A stretch of DNA of 64,000 nt from Euborellia annulipes (GCA_023213315.1 JAKCPI010001564.1:79577-143576); one strand, 5' to 3'. Positions 45,201-55,960 are shown, counted from the first letter of the stretch. Made by a program: numbers and translations. The notes: generated by a model from the letters alone, not told the origin.

Positions 45201-48200
45201 TTTAACGTACAAATTTTTTTTTCGATTTTTTTTAGGTAGATATTTGTGCAGAAGAATTACATAATTCCGTCCATGCTACTCTGGCTTGTCAGTCGGATGT
45301 TGGCGTTTTCGCTTCTCTGCTTGTTTCCAATCTCAAACAGAATCAATTCCGTCCTTCTACTCTTTACAATCCTTGGATTAAACAATTACAAGAAGCCTCA
45401 AAAAAAAATAAAGATCGTGTTATGGTAATTATAATTATAAATAAGATCCATTTTTTAATTCTATACATAAAATTTCGTTTTACCTATATAATTTAATTTT
45501 TTTTTTAATCTCAATTAAGCAAATGGCAATGGACACTTCTACGCCTTTAAATTATTACGCAGTTTTACATAATCTTCAACAATTACTTCCAAAAGGTAAT
45601 TGTAAAAATCACTAATTAATGACTATACGGTGATATTTCGAGATATGAGTTTAATTCGTTCCGTAACCTTGCTCGTATCTCAAAGAGTTAGGCAAGTGTC
45701 ATTAAATAGCTCCGATGCACGACCAGTTGCAACTTTTTCGCAGCTGGCCGTTCCTCGTATCTCAAATTTCGCTCGTATTTCAAAACAAAACTTCGCTCGC
45801 TCAACAGCTCGTATCTCAAATAACTAGTATGTTAGAACACTCGTATCTCGAGGTACCACTGTATATACAAATATGTAATTAATGTCCCATGCAACATTTT
45901 CTACTATTAAACAAAGCCCACCTTCACCATACTCACAGTATTGAAGATAATGTTATGTGTTTTTAATTATGACCATACCAGCCAAAAATTGTCGATTTCA
46001 CAGAGATTCAACAGCTTATATTTTATTTTTGAAAACTGATATAAACAATTTGTATCTTTTTGAAAAGATAAAACATTGCAACTTCTTAATATGTTTTGTA
46101 TTGATTTTTGCAGATATCCTAGTGGTAAGCGAAGGTGCTAATACGATGGATATCGGTCGCTCGATCCTTCTCCATGATGCTCCTCGACATAGGCTGGATG
46201 CAGGTACATTTGGCACGATGGGCGTTGGTCCTGGATTTGCCATTGCTGCTGCTTTGTGGGCCAAAAAATACTCGCCACAAAAACGAATTTTATGTCTAGA
46301 AGGCGATTCGGCTTTTGGATTTTCAGCAATGGAACTTGAAACTATGTTCAGGTATTGTTTATTTATTATTAGGGAGCTTGAGAATTCAATTTCTATTCGT
46401 TGCTTATGGTACATTCTCAAAGAAAATATTAGATACTAAAAGAGTCCTATTCAAATAACAGACATATACTGTTTTTTAATAAAATTTTATTTTTTTTTAA
46501 TAGCTATTTAGATTATATTAATATCAAATCAGCAGATAAGGTGCATGCAGCCAAAGATTAAATAAAAACGGGTTGCTCCTTACTCAGGACGGGTTAAGTT
46601 GTTAAATTGTGATGACTGACATATGAAGGGCGGTCGAAAAAAACAGGTTCTTTTCAAAATTATCTATTTTTGTTTTATAATCATGTGGAAGAAGGCCGTC
46701 TAATTTTCAGGAAAGTGACGAAAAAATACTTAATTCGGCCCGACAATTATTTATTCCCAAAGACTACGTTCGGGGACCATCCTCAGGACAAAGGTCGTAA
46801 AGAAATTCTCTTGTGCCTCCTGCACTCGTGAGTGAAATCCAACATTGAGATTGTTGTTTACAAATGATGGCTGTATTTTGGGATTCAGCTCATCATATCG
46901 CCTGCTGAGAATCATAGTGGCGAAAGTACGAAAATTCAATTTTTGAATTAAGCCTACCAAAACAAACTCTGTTAAATCGTCTTCTCTTTTGAGTGCCAAA
47001 TTGGCGAAAATATATTTCCATTCTTTGCTACTGATTCTGGCCTATTTTAAAATATCCTATATTCCTGAACCCTAAGGGCCCCCGGGCCCTCTAAAAGACA
47101 AATGTTCATTAAATTTTTTTTATCTAAATTTTTCCGTTTTTGCCTGACCCTTGAGGGCCCCGGGCCCTCTCAAAATGAGCCATGAGGGTCCCGGACCCTC
47201 TCAAAGACAAATTTTCATTAAATTTTTTTTTTATCTAAATTTTTCCGTTTTCACCTGAGCCCCGAAGAGCCCTTTCAAAGACATATATATTGGGACCTAT
47301 GGCGGCTCGAGGCCTGGGACGCCCCCCCCCCCCTCGGTGCGCCTCTGGATATGCGCGTCAAACACGAGCCATTATGAGTCAATGCATTGACATGCATATA
47401 TTTTGGGTATTTTGGGTATATGATGAGTTGAATCCCGAAATACAGCCATCATTTGTAAACAACAATCTCACTGTTGGATTTCACTCATATGAGTGTAGGA
47501 GGCACGAAAGGACTTTTTTATGACCTTTGTCCTGAGGATGGGTTAAAATCATAGCCTATTGTTTACATAATAGTTTTGTCATAAATACACTTATGGGGAA
47601 AAACAAGCAGAATAAAGCACCTTCTTAAAAATTTGTAAAATATTACAAAACCAGTTTTTTTCTGTCAGACATTCATATATGATTTTAATTATAAATAACA
47701 ATCTATATATTTAGTTTAACCCAATAATAAAAGCATATATTGATTTAGTGATCTAGACTATCGCTTTTGACTCAATGCGTCAATGATAAATAAAAATAAA
47801 AAATTTGTTTTTATTTAATCTGCTGGCACCTCACCTGATCATTTAATTTTATTATATATTTCTACGAGTGATAAATTTATATTCTTTCAGGTATAATCTT
47901 CCTATAATAATAGTGGTAGTAAATAATAATGGTATCTACGGAGGTCTTGACAAGGAACTCTACCAACAACTTAAAGAAGGATCAGAACCTACACAGAGGT
48001 ATAAATAATATTATTAATTCAGTTATATTTTATAAATTTTAAACCTATATTATGCCCTGGTAGCCATCCTAAAAACTTTTTGCTGTTTTCTTTTTCCCAT
48101 CTTTTAAAACAAGCACAATCAAAGTAGGCATCAGACAATTAGTATCTTTAATTTTATTACTTTTTTTAGTTTACCCCCAAATTCTTTAAGCTGTGAAACA

Positions 48201-48459
48201 CATTATGAAGCTTTAATGGGATTATCGAGTGAAAAACGAAAAGGATTTTTTTGCACCACAATTGAGCAAATGAAAAATGCCGTCACTCATGCATTAAAGG
48301 TTTGTATATATATATATATTTTAATTTTATTTTATTACTAAGGCTATATTATTTTTGTTTTAGGTTACTGATGGACCAACTATTATAAACGTAATGATTA
48401 ATCCCTCTGCAGATCGAAAAGAACAATCATTCCCCTGGCTCACCGAATCCAAACTTTAA
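39289..48459 (+). CDS. HACL1: 2-hydroxyacyl-CoA lyase 1, peroxisomal
   Basis: This thiamine-diphosphate enzyme cleaves 2-hydroxyacyl-CoA to formyl-CoA and an aldehyde in peroxisomal alpha-oxidation. Eleven exons are 39289-39354, 39530-39756, 39833-40014, 42264-42440, 42502-42737, 45236-45424, 45520-45595, 46114-46351, 47891-47998, 48170-48299 and 48364-48459. All are GT-AG and in phase, giving 574 aa, the usual length. The N-terminal domain has [10 protein letters not shown] and catalytic-type Glu55 in [13 protein letters not shown]. The middle domain has [10 protein letters not shown] and [11 protein letters not shown]. The C-terminal domain has [29 protein letters not shown] and the ThDP/Mg site E-GDSAFGFS (448-450) through [11 protein letters not shown] (475 on). 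The protein ends in SKL, a canonical PTS1. Introns 3, 5 and 8 (2.2, 2.5 and 1.5 kb) are repeat-filled; the others are short. Confidence 0.95.
40118..40455. repeat. Foldback in HACL1 intron 3
   Basis: The arms share TAGGTTATTTGTTTCAAAGG and its complement (about 40118-40200, 40378-40455). They bracket three copies of CTGATGATGACAA / TTGTCGAAATA in alternating orientation. Each has the same box-stem-GAAA arrangement as the window's main module but lacks TTGGCTGC. Confidence 0.75.
40756..41367. mobile_element. ~612-bp MITE with 27-bp TIRs
   Basis: The ends ACAGATCGTGAAATTAGACA and its complement are inverted repeats. Several internal AGTTCATGAACT palindromes repeat the subterminal motif. No clear target duplication was found. 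The interior at 41000-41165 matches, in reverse, the left end of the TTAA element at 21933. It lies in HACL1 intron 3. Confidence 0.75.
41826..42205. repeat. Foldback with GCTA/TAGC hairpin, HACL1 intron 3
   Basis: The ~150-bp arms are inverted copies (TCAATTATATATAAC, AAACCAGTCGAC, GCGATCGATTTCG). The minus strand near 41935-41910 reads CTGAGAGTGCTATAAATAGC followed by GAAATCGATCGCC. The right arm ends only about 60 bp before exon 4. Confidence 0.8.
43140..43570 (+). repeat. Family A repeat split by SINE-1, HACL1 intron 5
   Basis: The AAATGTACAGTACCG block is duplicated around a SINE. The copy ends with the AATCTGGTGTAACAAGCAC / GACCAGTCACACCAGATT hairpin. Confidence 0.8.
43193..43434 (+). 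mobile_element. SINE-1 copy
   Basis: Same A box, B box (CGGGTTCGGACCCCAGG) and GAGTGTGAGTGTGAATGAG block as the 29711 copy, with a short A tail. The 15-bp flanking duplication AAATGTAC(A/G)GTAC(C/T)G (43178-43192, 43435-43449) has diverged at two bases. Confidence 0.88.
43610..45150. repeat. Complex inverted-repeat cluster, HACL1 intron 5
   Basis: At least five copies of a unit containing GGAGAGCCGAAACGTCGAGT lie in both orientations (about 43630, 43855 and 44785 minus; 44735 and 45045 plus). They carry flanking TTGAAAATGGCTCCAAAAGG and CCCCAGGTCAATTTGGATGC blocks. The centre holds a long open frame. The hairpin is the GGCTCC-AAAA-GGAG(A)GCC version of the module. The tail differs from the TTGGCTGC type. 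Confidence 0.75.
43922..44656 (+). CDS. Unknown open frame (244 codons) inside repeat cluster
   Basis: This is the longest open frame in the window outside the tandem array. Its middle (about residues 45-200) is rich in Ser, Thr, Gln, Asn and Lys. Its two ends encode opposite strands of the same inverted repeat, and [16 protein letters not shown] units recur internally. No domain, signal peptide or membrane segment is seen. It could be a retroelement ORF1-like remnant, but an accidental frame in a low-complexity repeat is equally possible. Confidence 0.25.
   Translation: MFMGSQSCWSPGQFGCLRGLVWSLRAGGRLNVCNCVCVRFRLTTGPQSISKAIKPNKEPPSTTPIKQLIKIQKGITTPKPISSKKGSVNNKGMTISTPTYSGIKAANPTEKVQSSASHQACKTSSAIAVRKTKTQITSTINTQTATTQPNTSQTQTQASETSSNTSTGGVGRLRPQSQPKLNTDTITHTRTQSPNTSTNQTNNTSTWGGRLRPRSQPKPNTNAITHTQPSSCSQRPNQASEHPN
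46660..47570. repeat. Foldback with coding-like arms and hAT fragment inside, HACL1 intron 8
   Basis: The arms about 46780-46905 and 47418-47545 are inverted copies. Read outward, both give related peptides ([19 protein letters not shown] on minus; [19 protein letters not shown] on plus), and CCTGAGGATGG lies at each outer end. The 47040-47345 segment between is a fragment of the GGGCCCCGGGGCC-type hAT-like element. Protein family is unrecognised. Confidence 0.6.
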
Positions 48460-48634
48460 TATTGGTAACGACTTCTTAATATGTTGCATAAATTTATTAA
48501 AAGGTTTTTTTAAATTAATTTCAATCAAATCATCTTTTAAACACTTGAGGAATTACCAATATATATATATATATATGCGCATAATTGAAAAATTATACAA
48601 ACTACTATTGTATTCTGGGGGCTTCACAGTTGTT

Positions 48635-48822
48635 ATCATTAATAAAAGAATTTGATTTTCGGTTTAACTGTTAACCATTCAAATGAGATTGTCACAGATG
48701 TAACAACCTTTGTAATCTTATCTGAATTGTACCTGAAGAAGGCCTGAGTGGCCGAAACGTTGTAATTTTTACAAATAAATCACAGTTAAACCGAAAATCA
48801 AATTCTTTTATTAATACTATTG
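48635..48822 (+). repeat. Foldback with CTGAAGA hairpin downstream of HACL1
   Basis: The arms (AAAGAATTTGATTTTCGG and complement, 48640-48675 and 48781-48820) flank CCTGAAGAAGGCC, TGAGT, GGCCGAAACGTTG. A related degraded copy is at 32385. It could supply an AATAAA for the HACL1 3' end, but that is not established. Confidence 0.75.
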
Positions 48823-49255
48823 TGTTCAATTATAAGAAAATTTCAATTTTTAGCTCTACCCCTAATAGTTGGCTGGGAGATGTTTGTTTCAAAAAATGAA
48901 CACGCCTGTTTTAGAATAAAATTTGATATGGTTTTTATTTTTATAAAATACAATTTCTTATATTTGTATTAATATGTTTGAATGTATATTCATTATTATC
49001 ATAAATGAAAAATATATTTTATTATATATTTGTATATCTTGTTTTTAAATTTCCATTCATAATTATTTAATATCCATTTCGAAATATACTTCTTTTTTAT
49101 CATATTTGAATTATAAGTCAACTCAAATATCTAAGAGAACAAAGTAGGATTTCACTTAATTAGGCTCTGCCCTTTTGTAATCTCATGGTAAGAAAATTTT
49201 CCGCTCTTTATTTTAACATTTTCATTCTTTTTTAAAATGCATTAAAATAAAATAA

Positions 49256-50788
49256 TTAAATATGTAAAGATTGAGGGAAATAATCTGTTTTGAGACATAC
49301 ATTGTATAATATGTAAATAAGATCATCATCTTCTGTGTCGTCTTCAAGACATTGAACAGCACTAATTAAAAACAGTAGAATCTAAAAAAAAGATATAAAA
49401 AATGAATAAATATAATTTATTCTAATATTTTAAAATATATTTATAAATATATTTATATTACCTATTATATAATTTACCAAAAACTTTATACATACCAACG
49501 CCAATAATAAGACAACAATAACGCAGAACGTTATTTTTGACGAAAAGCACGACGTGCTTGGGACAGGCTACAAAAAAATATGAATTAATTGTTGCTGTTT
49601 AAAAGATTTGATTAATACAATAAGGTTTTACTCTTGATTCTATCAAAGTTGTATGTGTAGTTCACCAGTATCTTGGGATTAAAAAAAAAACAATTTATAT
49701 GTGGGATTAGTCCAAAAATACTTTTTTTTATTAAAAATTCAAAACACTTTGTTCAAAATCAAGATGAGTATATACGCATATAGAAAAAATAAATTGATAT
49801 AAAATACCAGTATACTTACATGTATCGTTTTTCCAGTCTTTTTAATGAACATTTCGAATTGCTCCCGCATTGCTATTTGGTCTAAAAATACAACAAATTT
49901 GAGATTAATAAAATGAAAATAATTTGATTTAAAAAAAAATATTATTACAAACCCGTATTTTTGATCATAATTTCCTGTAATTCGTTTAAATTACCGTGTA
50001 CTTTTGCAGGTACAACTCCATCTTTTGCTTCATTATATCGTTTCTATAATTAACAAGATTTTTTTTTAAGTTTAAGATTTACAAAATATAAAAAATGATA
50101 TATCTTACCATTTGATATGCCAAAATTAGTGAAAATTGATAATTCATTTCATAGGCCTCGGCAAAATCAATCCGGAATTTATAGAGATCTAGGAATTTGT
50201 TTTTTATCTCTTCTAGATAAGTAAAGGCCAGAGAACTTTCAAATTTCTGTAACAAAAAAAAAATATATATATATATATATACTGTAGAGTCTATATATTT
50301 TTATTCCAAGTCGATTTCTGGATAAAAAGAAAAACTTCTAGTTTAAGAAATAGTACATTTATTTGTTTATTTTTTGTATATGAAATATAGTCAATTACTA
50401 TTTTAAAGTGAGGTGCATTATTAAAGAACGCTTTGAGTTTTCTCATGTGATTATTACATTGTTTAAAAATTATAATAAATCTTGTGATTCAAGCGATTAT
50501 AAAAACAATGAAATAACATGAGAGTTCTTTAATTTTGCACCAATTGTAAGTAAAAAAATATATAATTAAATTAGAATTACTTACATCATCTGTGATGCAT
50601 AAATAGATGATACGTTTTTCACAGATGTAGTGAAAAAGATATGGGCCATGAGAATAACTAAGTTTTTTATCCACTGGAGTAATTTTATCAAGGATTTGTG
50701 CTGATACTTCTGTAAAATTTCCTGGACAATTGGCATATCTAGCTAACACTGTTGTTCCTCGGGAAATCGCTGTGAATAATATAGGCAT
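49256..50788 (-). CDS. Divergent VAMP7-like paralogue
   Basis: Six exons (50788-50585, 50246-50109, 50043-49953, 49881-49820, 49567-49496, 49381-49256) keep the order and phases of the conventional Vamp7. The first three match in exact length (204, 138, 91 nt). The predicted protein is 230 aa. The longin domain is well kept (MPILFTAISRGTTVLARYA; YICEKRIIYLCITDD). The SNARE motif is altered: AMREQFEMFIKKTGKTIH is two residues shorter than its counterpart but keeps the zero-layer Arg. The juxtamembrane exon loses seven codons and the FRKTSRNLAR basic stretch. A hydrophobic helix ITFCVIVVLLLALILLFLI follows, then a new ~32-residue tail with CLEDDTEDDD. AATAAA (49212-49207) lies about 44 bp past the stop. 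A UTR acceptor is at 50810-50811. Confidence 0.82.
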
Positions 50789-50849
50789 TTTGGTTTGCTT
50801 AGATAAAATCTGTAAAAAAAAACATTTTACATTAAATTTCATGCATATG

Positions 50850-53000
50850 GCAAAAGATCAAAAATCATCAACGCTGATGTAAGAGATTAATAATCCAGAA
50901 TAATGTTTATATTTACTTTTATTACTCTAAGTCAGTCTCAAAAAATGCTTATTAATTCACGAACCACTCTGCTTAAGAGTCAAAAAATAACTAAGTGAGC
51001 TTGAAAATATCTAAGAGTATTTACAGTCTGGATATTTTTATTATTTACTTATTTGATAATATTATCAGTCAAAAAGTCCATTTATTTCTTTCCGTTTTTT
51101 CAAAAATAAAACTTTTAGTTATTTTATCTTATCTAAAATCTCATCTAACAAGTTTAAAGTTGTGCCTTTTAAAGAGCTCTAATTCAAATAAAACTCAAAA
51201 CTCTTTGTGTTTTTGACCATTGAGTTTGAAGGGGAAGCTGCAATGTATAAAGGTCAATGAAGGAAGGGAAGAAAATTTATATATTTTTTAAATATTGTAT
51301 AATTTATAAAAAAAAGTGTTTTTTAAGATATCTTTTACCTATCCATACAAATCATACAAATTAAAAGATAATTATAGAAATACTTCTTAAAAGAATTTTG
51401 TTTTGAAAAATTTTATTTCCAAAATAAAAAATAAGATAAAGTAAATAATTCAAAATATTTGAATAAAGATAATTTGTCAGTCATTAGGTATATATATAAT
51501 GGCAGTAATAATAAATAACAAAGTTCACAATGAGAAATGTATTAGTTAATGATCAATTAAAAATAGATTTTTAAATGAGAATAGACTGAATAAATTAGGA
51601 ATTTTATAATAATTAAAATATAAACAGAAAATTATTTTTTTTAAATGGATTAGTGCAATTAAAATTTGAATGTTTGAACTGGAAGATTTATTGCAGTTTT
51701 TGACCAAGGTATAATAGGTCTGTTTTTAATAATAAAAAAAGATATTTTTATTATTGTATCGCTTTATTTTGCAGACTGGCTACTGCGCTAGCATGCAGTT
51801 TCGGTGAAGTAATCCACCATCTTCAGGCCTGAAAATTATTTTTTTATTAACTACGTATCTTTGTAATTTGTTCATCATTGTCGCCTAAAAAAATTTACAA
51901 ACTATATATTGTATAAATAAAATAATAGCGAATATTAATTTAATTAGGATATCCCACAACTCATTGATTTTTTTAAAACTAGATTAATTTATCTCAAAGT
52001 TATCAATAGATTCCTCTTTTTTGGTTGAAATGAAAGAAAGGCTGATAAATTGTTGGTTCTTTTGAAATAACGTTCAGTTCAGTGTCTATTCATTGCATAT
52101 TCGAAACCAAAATTTTTAATTAAAATAAAATTTTTAATTTGGAAGCATTTACCACATGATGGTTCTTCCTTTTTATGCTTATAAATAAGACCCTGTTTAT
52201 TACTTCCTTGGTATGGAAAAAAAATCAAGTAGAGTTCTTCTGGGCTTTTTAAACACAAAATATTTTAGTAAATTTGATTTTTTTTTATTATTAATTTAAA
52301 ATTTATATATAAATGATTTTGGTTTATGAATATATAAAATTTTTCAAATTTTTTATACTTATAGTTTAAATATATAATCTTGGTTTTGGTCCCATCGGAT
52401 GGATTTTAATTTCACCCTGAGTTGGCCTATGATTTAATGTAATCTACAATTAACAGGGAAATAATTTTTTACCTATCATCTCACCTCCCCCAATTTATAT
52501 ACGGAATATTGTTTACTGACATTCAGTTCCTTTAGAAATTAAGGACTTGGCGAAATAATAGAAACATTTGAAAATTTTAGGGTGTAGGCCCCTACTAAAT
52601 TTTGTAAAATTACTTTTATTTATATGATTAACTTATAATATGTATTATAACTTATTATATGTTTGATCTGTGCTTATAAAGTATATATTTCATATTTTTA
52701 ATTGAGTCGGCTTTTAATTTATTGGTTTTGTTATAGATACTCTGTGGTTTTGTCTATTCAAGGTAATGCTGCTATCTAGGAAGCTACATTTGGAACTAAC
52801 TAGAATCTTTAATTTTTTTATTTCTCTCAGTTTAATTATTTATTTTTTGTTAATTTTTAAATAAAATAAGACTAATTTAATTCAAAATAATTTCTAATAT
52901 AAATATAATCTCTATTTAAAATTTTTTTAGATATGGTAATATAAAAATAATATAATTATCAATATATTGATGTAATATATTTAAATTAATATTTAAAAAA
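50850..53000. other. AT-rich stretch with one hairpin repeat
   Basis: No coding frame is supported. A minus-strand CCTGAAGATGGTG, loop, CACCGAAACTGC hairpin lies at 51796-51826, followed on that strand by AAAATAAAGCGATAC. The rest shows nothing recognisable. Confidence 0.55.
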
Positions 53001-53027
53001 ATAGCCAAGTCTATTTTGTTTTAATAT

Positions 53028-53308
53028 CCAATCAGATTCTTTGTAAGCACTGAAAAATCAACCAATCAGGGACAAGCTAACAAACGAGTTGAGCCCGCCT
53101 AATTGTTGGTGTTGAAGCCTCTTCATGGCAAGTGCGTGTGTGTCCGAGTTATTATATTTTATTTCGTTTAGTTTTATTTTTCATGTGCATATTTTAACTA
53201 TTTCAACAAAATCATCTCAATCTCAACACTTTCTTTAGTGAAAAAGATACTTTGAAAAGGATGTGCAGGACGTGTTATCAACTTTACGAACCCACTGCTG
53301 TTACAACG
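53028..53308 (+). promoter_or_regulatory. Candidate promoter (two CCAAT boxes) and first exon
   Basis: Two perfect CCAATCAG motifs at 53028-53035 and 53062-53069, 34 bp apart, resemble paired NF-Y sites. They precede less AT-rich sequence and an ATG at 53261 that opens 16 codons (MCRTCYQLYEPTAVTT) to a possible donor ACG|gttaga at 53308. A good acceptor (TATTTTTTTTAG) at 58549-58560 starts a 130-nt segment ending in donor TT|gtgagt near 58690. Joined in phase, they would encode only 38 residues, so this is either a leader of a gene to the right or a non-coding RNA. Confidence 0.35.
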
Positions 53309-53582
53309 GTTAGAATTTTTCATTCATATATTGATTTATATAATATCTTAATTTTTTTTAATGTTACATATTATTCTTATAAAATAATGAATCTATTTTA
53401 AAAATAAATTAAATTTATAAATTTAATCTTTCAATTCAAGGTAACCTTATTTGAGAATTTTTATAGCGTAGTAAATTAGTTAATTGTTTTCTCCATAGAT
53501 GGCAGGACAAGTCTTGATTTTTCTTACATTCAATTTTCGATTGGAAACTTTATTCAGAGATACGATTAATTTTGATTATTTG

Positions 53583-53808
53583 GGCCATTGAGCCATAGCT
53601 TAGTGGTAGAGTTTCTGCTTCTTGTGCTAAGGGCCAAGAGTTCGTATCTCATCTCAAGCGACAAAAATATATTTCAAGTAAAAACTTCTCCAATTTTGTA
53701 TTAAAAAATATTTATTTTATTTGAATGGCTACCAAACAAATGAAATAGATATAGACGGGGTCTAAAATGGTCTCCAATGCCGAAAAAGACCTTAAATAAA
53801 AAAAAAAA
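53583..53808 (+). mobile_element. SINE-2, tRNA-derived, with target duplication
   Basis: The head has a canonical A box (TAGCTTAGTGGTAGAG) and a B-box-like AGAGTTCGTATCTC. The body ends ATGCCGAAAAAGACCTT and an A tail. The 9-bp duplication GATTATTTG (53574-53582, 53809-53817) flanks it. The 3' region resembles that of SINE-1 although the head differs. Confidence 0.85.
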
Positions 53809-53875
53809 GATTATTTGTTATGTTTGATGGCTTAGGTTTATCTTTGTGAAAGGTGCTAGATAACGAGGGCTTGAG

Positions 53876-54132
53876 CCCTCGGGGCATGGTCTAGAGGTTA
53901 GCGTGCTAACCTCATATACCAAACGTCGCGGGTTCGCACCCCAGGCAGTCCGATGATTTTATTTAAGCCATTTGGATACCAAATGGCTTAAATAAGAATG
54001 CCTGGACCCCAATAATAGATAAATTCTTAAATAACGGTTATCGTCAAAGTCTTAAATGGCCTAAGTTGCCGAAAAAGACTGTGTGAATGTGTGTGTTAGT
54101 GTGAATGTGAATGAGAAAAAAGTGAAAGTGTG
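53876..54132 (+). mobile_element. SINE-1 copy with perfect 14-bp duplication
   Basis: GGCATGGTCTAGAGGTTAGC and CGCGGGTTCGCACCCCAGG form the promoter boxes. The body and TGTGTGTTAGTGTGAATG block match the 29711 copy. AACGAGGGCTTGAG is repeated exactly at 53862-53875 and 54133-54146, pointing to a young insertion. Confidence 0.92.
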
Positions 54133-54626
54133 AACGAGGGCTTGAGATCGGACGATTACTGCTTCCTTTTAAATTTTTAATCTCTTTTATACTCTTCCCC
54201 CCCCCCCCCCTTGAGAGTAAAATTTAATTGACCTTATATGAATATTTAAAATTTCGATAAAAATTTTTTTAAAAATTCATAAAATTAATAACACGAAATA
54301 ATTATTTGTTCAAACCACAGAATATATATATTCAATCCCAAGGGAGGGAGGGAGACTGAGTCCCTAAATTCATTTCATTTTCATTCGGACAATATAGCAT
54401 AGAAATATACATGAATCGACAACTCTCTTGTTGAGATTTCATATCTCCACCTGATTGCCTCGTAAAAAAAGGCCTTAATTTTTAAAATCTTAGCGAGCTG
54501 GGGGGAAATGTCTCCTCATCTCCTAATAGCAATCTACAAATAGTTTATCCTGAAGGGGACTAGTGCCAATATATTTGCCAAATATATATAGGGTTTTATA
54601 AGCATATACATTTAAATAACCGGGCG

Positions 54627-55240
54627 CCCTCGGACGTAGTGTAGGGGTTAGCGTGCTGACCTTGTATACCAAGGGTCGCGGGTTCAGATTCCATGGTCCG
54701 ATGATGAAGCCAGAGGCGTCCGAGGCAGTTGGGGGCCTGGGGCGGAACTAGAAGAGGGGGCCTTATATTGAATTTTTTTTTTTTGGGGGGGTGGTCATCT
54801 TTAAATATCCCTCTCCTCCATACACAAAAACATTTTTAAAATACCGTATATCCCCCCAAGGGGTAATTTTCATTAAATTTTCTTTTTTTATCTAAATTTT
54901 CCCATTTTTACTTGAGCCCCAAGGGCCCCGGGGCCTCTCAAAGAGAAATTTTCATTACATTTTGTTTTTACTTGAGCCCCAAGGACCCCGAGGCCTTTCA
55001 AAGAGAAATTTTCATTAAATTTTCTTTTTTTTATCTAAATTTTCCCATTTTTACTTGAGCCCTGAGGGCCCCGGGGCCTTTCAAAGGGAAATTTTCATTA
55101 AATTTTTTTTTATAAATATATGGGGGCCTATGCCGGCTCGGGGCCTGGGGCGGACCGCCCCCCTCGCCCCCCTCGGTACGCCACTGGATGAAGCGTGGGC
55201 GCCACGCTTTTATTTTAAGTCATTAATATTCAACAATTTC
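54627..55240 (+). mobile_element. SINE-1 fragment interrupted by a hAT-like element
   Basis: The head GTAGTGTAGGGGTTAGCG and B box CGCGGGTTCAGATTCC are present up to GGTCCGATGATGAAGC. The sequence then resumes after the 54711-55186 insertion with a diverged TTTTATTTTAAGTC body. The 3' end is unclear. Confidence 0.65.
54711..55186. mobile_element. hAT-like element, short-array relative of 34218
   Basis: The ends CAGAGGCGTCCGAGGCAG and CCTCGGTACGCCACTG are the same termini as 34218-35588 in opposite orientation. The 8-bp duplication GATGAAGC (54703-54710, 55187-55194) is perfect. It holds only about three units of the 60-bp repeat, so array size varies between copies. Confidence 0.9.
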
Positions 55241-55259
55241 AACAAGAACAATTAAATTA

Positions 55260-55960
55260 AATTATTTCCCTCTTTTTAGTTCAATTTAAATTCCATTCAA
55301 TTCTAGATTAATTAAAGAATTAATAGACAAATTCTCAAAGAGATTCTATGTTTAGTTTATTAATTATGAAGATTTTTTCCCAGGGCCCAAAAAAAAAAAA
55401 GAATTTTCAAAATTGTTTTTTTTTTTCCCTCATCGGGGCCATTATAAAAGGAACATATAATTAAATAAAAAAAAAAAAAAAAAAAAAAAAAGTTGTGTTT
55501 ATGAATTTTTTTCCATGAGCCGTTAAACACATACAAGACATTTTCAAAAAATTTTTATTGGCCTTAATCAATTTGAGCACCGACTCGATTAAATAGAAGC
55601 ATTTTTTTTAAGTTTTTTTTTATTATAGGGCCTATTTGTATTTTTATAATAATTAGGTTAAGGCAACACAAACATGAGTAAAGAGCATTTGTTATTCGTT
55701 CTAAAATATATTTATATATTCAATTAGAGATTTGAGCTTAAAAGCAATATTTTTCATGCAATCACCAGCAGCCTAGGGAGCACGCCCGATCCCTTGAACA
55801 CAAAAAAATTAATATTATGATTTAATTCATCCACGAGTTCTTTTTTTAATGGTAATTTGAACCCAAAATTAAAATATAATAATTATTACCCGCATTACCC
55901 TCCCTTCCTTAAATGTGCCACTGACTTACCCCTCCTACACAACAAATTTCGAAAAAAAAC
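55260..55960. other. AT-rich stretch, nothing recognised
   Basis: Contains a ~28-A run near 55467-55491 and other homopolymers. No gene or element boundary was recognised. Confidence 0.6.

Noticed and set aside
46016..46420. 134-codon minus-strand frame
   Set aside because: Antisense to HACL1 exon 8, which carries the ThDP-binding motif.
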